Assembly (NCBI GenBank): GCA_028065725.1
Contig: JAPTVL010000047.1
Location: 1-64,000 of the forward strand
Reading direction: 5' to 3'
Length of the DNA: 64,000 bases
Source: Betaproteobacteria bacterium
Lineage (GTDB): Bacteria > Pseudomonadota > Gammaproteobacteria > Burkholderiales > Rhodocyclaceae
Part shown: positions 45,853 to 55,403 of the stretch, piece after piece
Position numbering within the stretch: position 1 is the first letter of the stretch
Layout: each line of letters begins with the position of its first letter
The notes under the pieces: model-generated
What the model saw: the letters and a program-made list of their open reading frames with translations, nothing else
Database searches by the model: none
Told to the model about the DNA's origin: nothing
Made by a program: the position numbers and the translations under genes

Positions 45853-46257
45853 ATGAGCACCAGCATTTTTTCGCGCATCATTGCCGGGGAACTGCCCTGC
45901 GCCAAGGTCTACGAGGACGAGCTGGTGTTCGCCTTCATGGATGCCGGCCAGGTCAATCCGGGCCATGTCATCGTCGCCAGCAAGGCCCCGGTCGAGACCC
46001 TGATGGACGCCGACGAAGCCACGGCGCGGGCCATGATGGCGGCGGCCTGGCGCATCGCACGCGCGGTGCAGGAGGCCTTCGCTCCGGCCGGCATGACCAT
46101 CCTCCAGGCCAACCGGGCCGCCGGCTGGCAGACCGTGCCGCATCTGCATCTGCATGTGCTGCCGCGCCACGCCGGCGATGGCGTCGACCTGATCTGGCCG
46201 CGCAAGGAACCCGGGCTGGAAAAACTCAAGGAACTGGCGGCACAGATCTGCCTGTGA
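45853..46257 (+). CDS. HIT-family nucleotide hydrolase
   Basis: The 134-residue protein starts SIFSRIIAGELPCAKVYEDE and ends with the histidine triad VPHLHLHVLPRH (H-x-H-x-H). It is an HinT-like purine nucleoside phosphoramidase or dinucleoside polyphosphate hydrolase. Normal length. ATG 45853 follows GGAGAG. It stands alone between divergent and convergent neighbours. Confidence 0.9.
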   Translation: MSTSIFSRIIAGELPCAKVYEDELVFAFMDAGQVNPGHVIVASKAPVETLMDADEATARAMMAAAWRIARAVQEAFAPAGMTILQANRAAGWQTVPHLHLHVLPRHAGDGVDLIWPRKEPGLEKLKELAAQICL

Positions 46258-46267
46258 AGGCGGTCGT

Positions 46268-46654
<387 letters not shown>

Positions 46655-46665
46655 GATGATTTCCT

Positions 46666-47409
46666 TCAAAGTATGGGCAGCGAAGCGGCGCGCTGCTTGA
46701 GTTCGCTGCGCGCGGACTTCCAGCCAGGGTAGATCGAGTCGACCACGGCCCAGAAGCGCGTGCTGTGGTTCATTTCCAGCAGATGGGCAACCTCGTGTGC
46801 CACGACGTAGTCGCCAAGATGCGTCGGCATGTGGATTAGCCGCCAATTGATGCGGATGCCGCCGTGCTTGCTGCAACTGCCCCAGCGCGTATGCGCCGAT
46901 GACAGGCCTAGCTTGGGCACGGCCAGATCGAGCCGGCCCGTGTAGTCGGCCAGGCGCTCGGCGAAATGGGTGAGCGCCCGCTTCTGCAGGGCGCGCACCG
47001 CCAGTTGCGCCAGATCGGCCTCCGGGCGCGCTTCGAGCACCAGCAGGTCGCCAAGCCAGCGCACCCGGTTGGCGCCAGGCAGGACGCGGACTTCGGCCTC
47101 GCCGTCGAGCAGCGGCAGGCGCACGCCGTCCTTGACCGTGACATGGCGCGGCTGGGTGGCATGGGCGAGTTCGCCGAGTTTCTTCAGCACCCAGTCGCCA
47201 TGGCCCTGGACGAAGGCTTCAATTTCGCTCATGGCGATGCGATGGGGCGCGCCGATGCGCAGGCCGCGCTCGTCGATGGTCATGGTCAGGCGCTTGGCGC
47301 CGCTTTTCAACCGGTAGTCGATGATGCGGCCGCCAATCAGCAGGTGGCGGGTTTTCGCCGCGGGCGGCGGCGAGGGCAGGCGGAACAGCTTGAGTTGCTC
47401 GAGAAACAT
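46666..47409 (-). CDS. YgjP-like M48-type metallopeptidase (DUF45)
   Basis: The 247-residue protein has the DUF45 core: [20 protein letters not shown], then the zinc motif [15 protein letters not shown] (HExxH with a following His) and [20 protein letters not shown] at the C-terminus. These proteins are predicted zinc peptidases, often near restriction or housekeeping genes. The gene lies 6 bp from a shorter relative that lacks the zinc motif. Confidence 0.85.
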   Translation of the reverse strand: MFLEQLKLFRLPSPPPAAKTRHLLIGGRIIDYRLKSGAKRLTMTIDERGLRIGAPHRIAMSEIEAFVQGHGDWVLKKLGELAHATQPRHVTVKDGVRLPLLDGEAEVRVLPGANRVRWLGDLLVLEARPEADLAQLAVRALQKRALTHFAERLADYTGRLDLAVPKLGLSSAHTRWGSCSKHGGIRINWRLIHMPTHLGDYVVAHEVAHLLEMNHSTRFWAVVDSIYPGWKSARSELKQRAASLPIL

Positions 47410-47415
47410 CGATGC

Positions 47416-47907
47416 TCAGCTGGTTGCGAACGGCGTGCCGAACAGGTCGAAGCCATTGTCTGGCGGCGGCAGCGAGGCGAGGCCGCGGGCGATCGCCTGT
47501 TCGATGACCGGCAGCGGCTGTTCGATCAGGCGCCAGTTGCAGCGCAGCGCATCGCTGCCCTGCACCTCGACCCAGTGTCCGCGCGCGGCGAAGGACAGCG
47601 CCAGGCGCGGCGCGCGGCGTCCCGCCAGCGCCGACTTCTGTTCGATCACCTCTTGCAGTATCCGCTTGGCTTCGGCGCGCAGCCAGGCTTCGGCGCGATC
47701 CTGGATCTGGCGCGGCGTGGCCTGCGGCGGCAGCGGCAGATCGAGCAGCTCGCCTTCGCGCTGCGCCTCCTTGCGCCGGGTGCCGAGCACCAGGCGCAGG
47801 TGGCCGCCCAGATAGACCAGCGCGGCGCCGTCGTGCCAGCGGCTGGCGGCCCCGGGTTCGCTGCCGTCGAGCCGCAGCTTGAGCTGCGGGCTGCGCGTCG
47901 GGCTCAC
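47416..47907 (-). CDS. DUF45-related protein without zinc motif
   Basis: A 163-residue protein starting at GTG 47907, which overlaps the plsC stop by 4 bp. It aligns by eye with the neighbouring DUF45 peptidase: VYLGGHLRLVLGTRR at the start, DRAEAWLRAEAKRILQEVI in the middle, and LRCNWRLIEQPLPVIEQAIA where the relative has the NWRLI-HEVAH region. The HExxH is gone: ARGLASL stands in its place. It is therefore a degenerate copy, perhaps a regulatory partner of the active enzyme. Confidence 0.62.
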   Translation of the reverse strand: MSPTRSPQLKLRLDGSEPGAASRWHDGAALVYLGGHLRLVLGTRRKEAQREGELLDLPLPPQATPRQIQDRAEAWLRAEAKRILQEVIEQKSALAGRRAPRLALSFAARGHWVEVQGSDALRCNWRLIEQPLPVIEQAIARGLASLPPPDNGFDLFGTPFATS

Positions 47908-48632
47908 GCGGGCCCCCCATATAGCTGCGGGCTGATGCGGGCCATCTCGGTTTCGATCCAGGTCTCGGCGCGCGCCAGGACTTCGCTGGCGGTGAGCCCG
48001 GCGGGATCGATGGCCGGGCCGACGCTGACCGTGACGGTGCCGCATTTTTTGAACAGTGCATTGCGGCCCCAGAACTCGCCGGAATTCAGCGCGACGGGCA
48101 CCACCGGTGTGCCGGTTTCCACGGCAAGCAGGGCACCACCGCCCTTGTAACGGTTTTTCGAGCCGGGTTGCGAGCGCGTGCCTTCGGGAAAGATGATCAC
48201 CGTGTAGCCATTGTCGAGGCGATCGCGGCCCTGGTCGACCAGGCGTTTCAGGCTGGATTTGGTGGCGCCGCGATCGGTCTCGATCATCGGGATCGAGGCC
48301 AGCGCCCAGCCGAAGAAAGGCAGGTACTTGATCTCCTTGCGCCAGACGAACACGGTGTCCTTGAACACCTCCTGCAGCATGAAAGTCTCCCAGGCCGACT
48401 GGTGCTTGCACAGCACCACCACCGGGCGCGTCGGCAGGTTCCCGGCGCCGACCAGGCGATAGGGAATGCCCAGCACGTGCTTGATCAGCCAGATCGTGAA
48501 ATTCACCCAGGGCACCACGGTCTGGCGCCGCATGTGGTGCGGCAGCGGCCGGCACAGGATGACGCCCAGCGTATAGGGCGGCGTCACCACCAGCAGGATC
48601 AGCAGGAACAGCAGGGAACGGAATACGGCCAT
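47904..48632 (-). CDS. plsC: 1-acyl-sn-glycerol-3-phosphate acyltransferase
   Basis: PlsC makes phosphatidic acid at the inner membrane. The 242-residue protein has an N-terminal anchor (FRSLLFLLILLVVTPPYTLG), CKHQSAWETF in the place of the H-x4-D catalytic box (Glu instead of Asp, as seen in some betaproteobacterial members), and IIFPEGTRSQPGS as the phosphate-binding motif. It directly follows gmhB, with a 1-bp overlap, a common arrangement in this group. Confidence 0.9.
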   Translation of the reverse strand: MAVFRSLLFLLILLVVTPPYTLGVILCRPLPHHMRRQTVVPWVNFTIWLIKHVLGIPYRLVGAGNLPTRPVVVLCKHQSAWETFMLQEVFKDTVFVWRKEIKYLPFFGWALASIPMIETDRGATKSSLKRLVDQGRDRLDNGYTVIIFPEGTRSQPGSKNRYKGGGALLAVETGTPVVPVALNSGEFWGRNALFKKCGTVTVSVGPAIDPAGLTASEVLARAETWIETEMARISPQLYGGPA

Positions 48633-49165
48633 CAGCGGGCGATATGGGCGGCGGCGGCTGCTAGGTCAGGAAATACCAGGGTGTCCGGCGGCAGTGCGGG
48701 ATCGTCCACGGTCTTGCGGCCCTTGCCGGTCAGCACCAGCATCGGCTGCGCGCCCACCGCGATGGCCGCCTGCAGGTCGCGCAGGGAATCGCCGATGGCC
48801 GGCACGCCGGCCAGGTCGGCATTGAAGCGGGCGGCGATTTCGCGAAACATGCCGGACCTGGGCTTGCGGCAATCGCAGTTGTCGGCATTGGTGTGCGGGC
48901 AGAAAAATATCGCGTCGATGCGGCCGCCGACCTGGGCCAATGCCTTGAGCATCTTGTCGTGGATGGCGATCATGGTATCGGTCTCGAACAGACCGCGGCC
49001 GATGCCCGACTGGTTGGTGGCCACCACCACGCGATAGCCGGCCTGGTTGAGGCGGGCGATCGCGGCGAGACTGCCCGGAATCGGCTTCCATTCCTCCGGA
49101 GACTTGATGTACTGGTCGGAGTCGTGGTTGATTACGCCGTCGCGGTCGAGGATGACGAGTTTCAT
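48632..49165 (-). CDS. gmhB: D-glycero-beta-D-manno-heptose-1,7-bisphosphate 7-phosphatase
   Basis: GmhB is a HAD phosphatase of the LPS-core heptose pathway. The 177-residue protein has the DRDGVIN nucleophile motif at residue 8, VVVATNQSG, the zinc site CPHTNADNCDCRKP (C-x-H and C-x-C) and MFREIAARF-AIGDSLRD. Normal length and start. It begins the minus-strand pair gmhB-plsC after glyS. Confidence 0.93.
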   Translation of the reverse strand: MKLVILDRDGVINHDSDQYIKSPEEWKPIPGSLAAIARLNQAGYRVVVATNQSGIGRGLFETDTMIAIHDKMLKALAQVGGRIDAIFFCPHTNADNCDCRKPRSGMFREIAARFNADLAGVPAIGDSLRDLQAAIAVGAQPMLVLTGKGRKTVDDPALPPDTLVFPDLAAAAAHIAR

Positions 49166-49174
49166 GAGCCGATT

Positions 49175-49201
49175 GTCGCCGTGCCGCCAGCGCCGACTTT
49201 G
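49175..49201 (+). repeat. Short interspersed motif, copy 6
   Basis: GTCGCCGTGCCGCCAGCGCC followed by GACTTTG lies in the 73-bp gap between glyS and gmhB, 10 bp upstream of the gmhB start. It matches the consensus except for one or two bases. Confidence 0.55.
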
Positions 49202-49238
49202 CCGAACACCGCCGCAAAAGACGCGCTTATCGCCATGC

Positions 49239-51341
49239 TCAGGCCGAGAGCTTGGAGATGTCGGCGACGCGGTTCATCGCCTGGTGCAGCGTGGCGAGCA
49301 GGCCGAGGCGGTTGGCACGTAGCGCAGCATCCTCGGCATTCACCATCACGGCGTCGAAAAAGGCATCGACCGGCGCCCGGAGGGCGGCCAGGGATTGCAG
49401 CGAAGCCGTGTAGTCGCCGCGCTCGAAGGCGACGTCGGCCTGCGGTTTCACCGTGTCGAGCGCCTGGTTCAGCGCGACTTCGGCAGTCTCCTTGAGCAGC
49501 GCGACATCGACCGTGGGCTTCACCGTGCCTTCTGCCTTCTTGAGGATGTTGCCAACGCGCTTGTTGGCGGCGGCGAGGCTGGTGGCTTCCGGCAACGCGG
49601 CGAAGGCACGCACGGCGGCGAGTTGTTTAGGCACCAGATTCAGACGGACCGGGTTCATCGACATGACAGCGTCGACTTCCTGCGGCGTATAGCCCTGTTC
49701 CCGTAACAATCCGGCGAAGCGGTCAAGGATAAAGATCGACAGGTCGGTATGAGCCTGTCCAATGAGGCCTGACGAGAAGGATGCAAATCCAACGTTGATC
49801 AGGTCGTGGAGCGATACATCCAGGTCGCGCTCGACAAGAGTTCGCACCACGCCCAAGGCGTGGCGGCGCAGGGCGAAGGGGTCCTTGTCTCCGGTGGGCA
49901 ACTGGCCGATACCGAACATGCCGGTCAGGGTCTCCAACTTGTCCGCCAGCGCGACGCACAAGCCCACGTTACCGCGCGGCAGGTCATCGCCGGCGAAGCG
50001 CGGCTTGTAGTGGTCCTCAATCGCGTCGGCAATCTCGACCGGCAGGCCATCGTGCAACGCGTAGTAGCGGCCCATGATGCCCTGCAGTTCGGGAAACTCG
50101 CCGACCATGTCGGTCAACAAGTCGGCCTTCGACAGCAGTGCCGCCTGGTCCGCCTGGCGCGCGAGGGCGTCGCCGCCAAGCTGCTGGCCTATCGCGCTGG
50201 CGATGGCGGCGACGCGCTGGGCGCGCTCGCCCTGGGTGCCCAGCTTGTTGTGATAGACGACCTTGGCGAGACCCGGAATGCGGTCGGCCAGCGACTTCTT
50301 GCGGTCCTGGTCGAAGAAGAACTTGGCATCGGCCAGGCGCGGGCGCACCACGCGTTCGTTGCCGCCGATCACCGCCGACGGGTTGGCCGGCCGGATGTTG
50401 CTGACGACGAGGAACTTGTTGGTGAGTCTGCCGTCCTTGAGCAGCGGAAAATACTTCTGGTTGGCCTTCATGGTGAGGATCAGGCATTCCTGCGGCACGT
50501 CGAGAAACTCCTGCTCAAACTGGCAACTCAGCACGTTCGGTCGTTCCACCAGCGCGGTGACCTCGTCGAGCAGGGCATCGTCATCGATGGGTTGCAAGCC
50601 TTCCTTCGCGGCGGCGGCTTTCAACTGCTTTTCGATTTCGGCACGGCGCGCGGCGAAGCCGGCGATCACCGCACCTTCGCTCTCCAGTTGTTGCGCATAA
50701 GAGTCGGCATCCCTGATCGCGACGATTGGATTCGCCGCCTCGAAGCGGTGGCCCAAGGTTTCGCGGCCGGCGGCGAGGCCAAACATATGCACGTCGACAA
50801 CCTCAGCGCCGTGGAGTGCAACCAGCCGGTGAACAGGGCGAACGAAGTTAACCGTTGTCCAACCGTCAGGAAGTTGGTAACTCATAACCTTTGGAATTGG
50901 TAGTCGATCCAGTGTTTCCCAAAGTGCTTTTGCCAAGCCAAGCGTAAGCGAAAGCCCGCGCTCGACCTTGCTAAGGAATAGCGCCTCAGCCTTGCCGTCC
51001 GGCTGGCGCGTCAGCGTCGGCACGACGGAGGCATCCGCCCCAAGCGCGGCAAGCTTCTTCAACAGTGCGGGCGTCGGCTTGCCGGCGTCGTCGAGCGCCA
51101 CGGCGACCGGCATTAGCTTCTGCTGCACCTGTTTGTCGGCGGCCTTGGCTATGACGTCGGTCACATGCACTGCAAGGCGGCGAGGCGAGGCGAAGGGTGT
51201 AACGACAGACTTGTCGTCGGCGAATCCCTGAGATCTCAGGCTGGTTGCCAGCGCAGCGGCGAAGGCTTCGCCAAGCTTCTTCAGCGCCTTGGGCGGCAGC
51301 TCTTCGACGAACAGTTCAACCAGGAGGTTTTTCGTGGTCAT
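49239..51341 (-). CDS. glyS: Glycyl-tRNA synthetase beta subunit
   Basis: The 700-residue chain begins NLLVELFVEELPPKALKKLG, the usual GlyS start, and includes VVTPFASPRRLAVHV, LSCQFEQEFLDVPQECLILT and GKEALFLSKVERGLS-like segments. The C-terminal part carries the anticodon-binding DALR-like domain. It pairs with GlyQ in an alpha2-beta2 enzyme. Stop and start are 2 bp from glyQ, so they are co-translated. Confidence 0.96.
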   Translation of the reverse strand: MTTKNLLVELFVEELPPKALKKLGEAFAAALATSLRSQGFADDKSVVTPFASPRRLAVHVTDVIAKAADKQVQQKLMPVAVALDDAGKPTPALLKKLAALGADASVVPTLTRQPDGKAEALFLSKVERGLSLTLGLAKALWETLDRLPIPKVMSYQLPDGWTTVNFVRPVHRLVALHGAEVVDVHMFGLAAGRETLGHRFEAANPIVAIRDADSYAQQLESEGAVIAGFAARRAEIEKQLKAAAAKEGLQPIDDDALLDEVTALVERPNVLSCQFEQEFLDVPQECLILTMKANQKYFPLLKDGRLTNKFLVVSNIRPANPSAVIGGNERVVRPRLADAKFFFDQDRKKSLADRIPGLAKVVYHNKLGTQGERAQRVAAIASAIGQQLGGDALARQADQAALLSKADLLTDMVGEFPELQGIMGRYYALHDGLPVEIADAIEDHYKPRFAGDDLPRGNVGLCVALADKLETLTGMFGIGQLPTGDKDPFALRRHALGVVRTLVERDLDVSLHDLINVGFASFSSGLIGQAHTDLSIFILDRFAGLLREQGYTPQEVDAVMSMNPVRLNLVPKQLAAVRAFAALPEATSLAAANKRVGNILKKAEGTVKPTVDVALLKETAEVALNQALDTVKPQADVAFERGDYTASLQSLAALRAPVDAFFDAVMVNAEDAALRANRLGLLATLHQAMNRVADISKLSA

Positions 51342-51343
51342 GA

Positions 51344-52333
51344 TCAGGCCGCCTTCTTCGCCAGTTGCGCGAGGACTTCCTCGGCGTGGGCGCGCGGCGC
51401 CATCGGGAAGCCCAGTCGCGCACGGCTGTCGAGGTAGCTCTGCGCCACGCTGCGCGCCAGGTTGCGGATGCGGCCGATGTAGGCGGCGCGCTCGGTGACC
51501 GAGATGGCGCCGCGCGCATCGAGCAGGTTGAAGGTGTGCGCGGCCTTCAGCACCTGTTCGTAGGCGGGCAGCGCGAGCTGCTGCTCCATCAGGTGCTTGG
51601 CATTACCCTCGTGGGCACCGAAGGCGGTCAGCAGGAACTCGACGTTGCTGTGCTCGAAGTTGTAGGCGCTCTGCTCGACTTCGTTCTGGTGGAAGACGTC
51701 GCCGTATTTCAGGCCTGGCGCATAGACCAGGTCGAACACGTTTTCGACGCCCTGCAGATACATCGCCAGGCGCTCCAGGCCGTAGGTGATCTCGCCGGTG
51801 ATCGGTTTGCAGTCGATGCCGCCGACCTGCTGGAAATAGGTGAACTGGGTGACCTCCATGCCGTTGAGCCAGACTTCCCAGCCGAGGCCCCAGGCGCCGA
51901 GCGTAGGATTCTCCCAGTCGTCCTCGACGAAGCGCACGTCGTTCTGCTTGAGGTCGAAGCCGAGCGCTTCGAGCGAAGCGAGATAGAGCTCGAGGATGTT
52001 CGCCGGCGCGGGCTTGAGCACCACCTGGTACTGGTAGTAGTGCTGCATGCGGTTGGGGTTCTCGCCGTAGCGGCCGTCCTTGGGGCGGCGCGAGGGCTGT
52101 ACATAGCCCGCCTTCCACGGCTCGGGGCCGAGGGCGCGGAGGAAGGTGGCGGTGTGGCTGGTGCCGGCGCCGACTTCCATGTCATAGGGTTGCAGCAGCG
52201 CGCAGCCCTGCTGGTTCCAGAACGCCTGCAGGCGCAGGATGATTTCCTGAAAGGTCGGTTTTTCGACCTTCAGTGCAGACTCATGCGCGCGCGCGCTCGT
52301 GACGTCGGAACTAAACGCCGGTTTTTGGTTCAT
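51344..52333 (-). CDS. glyQ: Glycyl-tRNA synthetase alpha subunit
   Basis: The 329-residue catalytic subunit contains [60 protein letters not shown] and [20 protein letters not shown], all hallmarks of GlyQ. I start at ATG 52333 ([10 protein letters not shown]); a TTG five codons further is less likely. Its N-terminus is about 25 residues longer than many homologues. Confidence 0.96.
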   Translation of the reverse strand: MNQKPAFSSDVTSARAHESALKVEKPTFQEIILRLQAFWNQQGCALLQPYDMEVGAGTSHTATFLRALGPEPWKAGYVQPSRRPKDGRYGENPNRMQHYYQYQVVLKPAPANILELYLASLEALGFDLKQNDVRFVEDDWENPTLGAWGLGWEVWLNGMEVTQFTYFQQVGGIDCKPITGEITYGLERLAMYLQGVENVFDLVYAPGLKYGDVFHQNEVEQSAYNFEHSNVEFLLTAFGAHEGNAKHLMEQQLALPAYEQVLKAAHTFNLLDARGAISVTERAAYIGRIRNLARSVAQSYLDSRARLGFPMAPRAHAEEVLAQLAKKAA

Positions 52334-52408
52334 CGGGAAACCCCGCAAATTCGCAAGAGGGGCGATTTTACAGGGTTTCCGCGATGCGCTTGCGCTTGCG
52401 ACAGGTCG

Positions 52409-53449
52409 TCAGCAGACCTTTCCTGCCGGGCATGCGGCCTTGGCGTTTTGACTTGAATGCAGTTCGCCGATCATGCGTTCCATCTCGTCGATCTTGCGCT
52501 GCATCGAGGCGAGCCGGCCGTTCATGGCGCCGACGTTGAAGAAGGTCTCGCGTTCGGCCGGGGCATCGAGCCGGGCGGCATAACCCAGCCACGACGAGTC
52601 ATAGACCTTGACCTTGTTGAAGCCCAGCGTTTCGAGTACGGCTGCGGTTTCCGCCGCGCGCACGCCGCTCTGGCAATAGACCACCGTCTCCTTGTTGGGG
52701 TCGAGCTTGGCGTAGAGGTTGCGCAGCGCATCGGCCGGGGCCAGGCCGGCACCCTTGTTGTCGGGCACCTGGCGGCGCGACATCTTGGCGCTGGTTTCCG
52801 GATCCTTCCAGTTCTGCTCGTAGGGAATGTTGAGCGCGCCCGGGATATGGCCGCCGCGGATCGCGCGCACGTCGTTGCCGAGGTATTCGCCGGCGGTGCG
52901 GGCGTCGATGATCTGCACCGCGCCGGTCTTGCTGCGCGTTACCACGTCCTCGGTGCTGGCGATCAGGTCCGGCCGCGGCGTGAGCTTGAGCGCGACGGCG
53001 GGCCGCTGGGCATCGGCGGTTTCGGCGGCGTTGCCGGCTTCCTGCCAGCCTTCGATGCCATCGTGGAACACGCTGACATTCTTCGCGCCGAAATATTGCA
53101 GGGCCAGCCTGCCGAAATAGGCATAGGGATTGCCGCGCTCGGCGTAGACGACGACTTCCTTGGCCGGGTCGATGCCGGCATTGCCGAGGATCTTTTCGAT
53201 CTGCGCGGTGTCGATAAAGTCCTCGGTGACCGGGTTGCGCAGGACGGTGCCGGCATCGCCGATGCTGACCGCACCGGGGATGTGGCCCTTGCGGTAAAGC
53301 GGCGTGGCGCGCACGTCCCAGACGATGGCGCCGCGCGCCTGCGCGGCCTTGACGGCGGTGGCGTCGATGATCGGCGCGGCGAGCGTGGGGATCGAGAACA
53401 GGGCGGCGGCAAGCAGCAGGGCGAGTTTCCGGAAGATATTGAACAACAT
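52409..53449 (-). CDS. Secreted tandem rhodanese, one domain inactive
   Basis: The 346-residue protein has a signal peptide (KLALLLAAALFSIPTLAAPI). Domain 1 (about 35-140) keeps the fold (VWDVRATPLYRKGHIPGAVS) but its loop reads VVYAERGNPYA, with Glu in place of the catalytic Cys. Domain 2 (about 170-285) has the active loop YCQSGVRAAE. A coiled segment (MQRKIDEMERMIGELH) and a C-terminal CPAGKVC follow. It is probably a periplasmic thiosulfate or polysulfide sulfurtransferase, and the terminal cysteine pair could be an extra sulfur or metal site. Confidence 0.88.
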   Translation of the reverse strand: MLFNIFRKLALLLAAALFSIPTLAAPIIDATAVKAAQARGAIVWDVRATPLYRKGHIPGAVSIGDAGTVLRNPVTEDFIDTAQIEKILGNAGIDPAKEVVVYAERGNPYAYFGRLALQYFGAKNVSVFHDGIEGWQEAGNAAETADAQRPAVALKLTPRPDLIASTEDVVTRSKTGAVQIIDARTAGEYLGNDVRAIRGGHIPGALNIPYEQNWKDPETSAKMSRRQVPDNKGAGLAPADALRNLYAKLDPNKETVVYCQSGVRAAETAAVLETLGFNKVKVYDSSWLGYAARLDAPAERETFFNVGAMNGRLASMQRKIDEMERMIGELHSSQNAKAACPAGKVC

Positions 53450-53616
53450 GTGGGGCTCCTCGTTTTTGGTTGGGGTCGCAGCATTATGCGATGGCGCTGG
53501 ACCGGGTCAAGCTGCTGTGCAGCAGACCGCGGACGGCCGACTGGAAAGGGCAGGATGGGAATGCCGGCTTCCGGTATCATCCCGACCAGTTCAAACAAAG
53601 CTCAAGGAGCAGTACC

Positions 53617-53931
53617 GTGGATCATCAAGTCAGTGTGGTGTTGAAGAACGGCGAGCGTTACGATTTCGCTCTGGGCGCGGACGATCTCGCTGCCTTCGAT
53701 TCCGCCAGCGCGCGGCACTGGATTGCCCAGGCGTTTCTCGAAGCCGGGCTGGAAACGCCGAACCCGATGGGGAAAATGCTGCTGATCGACCAGATTCTGC
53801 TGCTGGCCATGAATTTCAGGCTGGCCGACTACAATCCGCTGACGCCGCAGGTGCGCCGCTTCCTGTGCGCTGCGCTGCAAGCCATGGGCCGGCCGTCGCT
53901 GACCATCGACATGGCGGCTTACAAGCTTTAG
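53617..53931 (+). CDS. Conserved hypothetical protein, 104 residues
   Basis: The frame starts at GTG 53617 after AAGGAG and ends in a 4-bp tail-to-tail overlap with lnt. The protein begins MDHQVSVVLKNGERYDFALG, has an acidic helical middle and the segment KMLLIDQILLLAMNFRLADY. No signal peptide or motif. I do not recognise the family, but composition and start signals are convincing. Confidence 0.65.
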   Translation: MDHQVSVVLKNGERYDFALGADDLAAFDSASARHWIAQAFLEAGLETPNPMGKMLLIDQILLLAMNFRLADYNPLTPQVRRFLCAALQAMGRPSLTIDMAAYKL

Positions 53932-55403
53932 TTCTTTTTCCGTCGCAGCGCCTGCAGGCAAGCACCAACGGCGATCAGCAGCGCCAGCAGGTTGCCCCAG
54001 CGGGCGTAGGGCGTCAGCCCCGAGCGCCCCTGGGCCTGCACCACCAGCGCGTCCGCGACGAAGGGCGGCAGGGCGGCGGCGATGACGCCGTCGGCGCCGA
54101 CCATCGCGGTCATTCCGGTATTGGTGGCACGCAGCATCACGCGGCCGGTTTCGATGGCGCGCAGCTGGGCGATCTGCAGGTGCTGCGGCTGCGCCAGCGA
54201 ATCGCCGAACCATGCGGTGTTCGACAGATTCACCAGCAGGGTCGCGGCGGGCAGGGCGCCGAGCAGTTCCTCGCCGAACAGATCCTCGTAGCAGATATTG
54301 GGCGCGATGCGCTGTCCGGCCACATCAAGCGGCGGCTGGCGCGGCGGGCCTGCCGTGAAATTCGACATGGGAATCCGCGCGAAGCGGAAGAACCAGGCGA
54401 AGCCCGGCGGCGGGTATTCGCCGAAGGGCACCAGGTGGCGCTTGGCATAGGCCTTCGCCGCCAGTTCCTGGCTCAGTGCCACGGCACCGTTGGTATAGCC
54501 GCCCTCGGTGGTGCCGATCGCGACACCGAACAGGGCATCACCGTGACCGGTCAGGCCGCGCAGGACGTCGCGCGGTACTTCGCTGAAGTACAGGGGCAGG
54601 GCGGTTTCGGGCAGTACGGTAAGTGTCGCCGGGTGTTCCTTGGCCAGGCGCAGGTAGGTATCGACCGACAGCGGCAGGCGCCTGGGATCCCACTTCAGGC
54701 TTTGCGGCACGTTGCCCTGCAGCAGGCTGACGGTGATCGGGCTGCCGGCCGGCTGGGTCCAGTCCATGGCCCGCAGCAGGCCGCCGGCGCCGAGCAGCAG
54801 CAGGATCGCGGCCCAGGTCGCCGGTCGGCGCCAGGCGGCAAACAGCAACCCGCCGATCAGCGCCACGATGAAGCCGACGCCATATACGCCGAGCACCGAG
54901 GCCCACCCGGCCAGCGGGCTGGGCGGACTTTGCGCATAGCCGACGGCGAGCCAGGGGAAGCCGGTGAACAGCACACCGCGCAGCCATTCGGTGAGGGTCC
55001 ACAAGCCGGCGAAGAGCAGCGCATCGCGCGACGTGTTGCCTTGCCAGCGGTGGAACAAGCCCCCGGCCAGCGCGGGAAACAGCGCCAGGTAGAGGCAGAA
55101 CAGCAGCGTCGCCGCGGCCGCGGCGGGCGGGGCCATGCCGCCGAACTGTGAGAGGCTGACATAAATCCAGGATACGCCGCACAGGAAAAAGCCGGCGCCC
55201 CAGGCCAGGCCCAGCAGCGCCGCCGCACGCGCGGAGGTGGCTCGCCGCCAGAGCAGGAACAGGCCGCCCAGGGCAAGAGTCGGCGCTGGCCAGACGGGAA
55301 AATACGCGGCGAAATAGCGGTCGAAAGGCGCGAAACCGAGGACGCAAAACGCGCCCAGCGCAAACGCGGCGAGCAGGAGGACTGCCAGCCGCCGCTGGGT
55401 CAT
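53928..55403 (-). CDS. lnt: Apolipoprotein N-acyltransferase
   Basis: Lnt adds the third acyl chain to lipoproteins in the inner membrane. The 491-residue protein has about six N-terminal membrane segments and a carbon-nitrogen hydrolase domain with the triad in TVLPETALPL (Glu), AKRHLVPFGE (Lys) and IAPNICYEDLFGEE (Cys). Standard length. The start overlaps the ybeX stop by 4 bp in the conserved miaB-phoH-ybeY-ybeX-lnt order. Confidence 0.95.
   Translation of the reverse strand: MTQRRLAVLLLAAFALGAFCVLGFAPFDRYFAAYFPVWPAPTLALGGLFLLWRRATSARAAALLGLAWGAGFFLCGVSWIYVSLSQFGGMAPPAAAAATLLFCLYLALFPALAGGLFHRWQGNTSRDALLFAGLWTLTEWLRGVLFTGFPWLAVGYAQSPPSPLAGWASVLGVYGVGFIVALIGGLLFAAWRRPATWAAILLLLGAGGLLRAMDWTQPAGSPITVSLLQGNVPQSLKWDPRRLPLSVDTYLRLAKEHPATLTVLPETALPLYFSEVPRDVLRGLTGHGDALFGVAIGTTEGGYTNGAVALSQELAAKAYAKRHLVPFGEYPPPGFAWFFRFARIPMSNFTAGPPRQPPLDVAGQRIAPNICYEDLFGEELLGALPAATLLVNLSNTAWFGDSLAQPQHLQIAQLRAIETGRVMLRATNTGMTAMVGADGVIAAALPPFVADALVVQAQGRSGLTPYARWGNLLALLIAVGACLQALRRKKN

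Noticed and set aside
54538..55347. Second long frame over lnt
   Set aside because: Shadow of lnt; only the lnt frame has membrane segments and the Glu-Lys-Cys triad.
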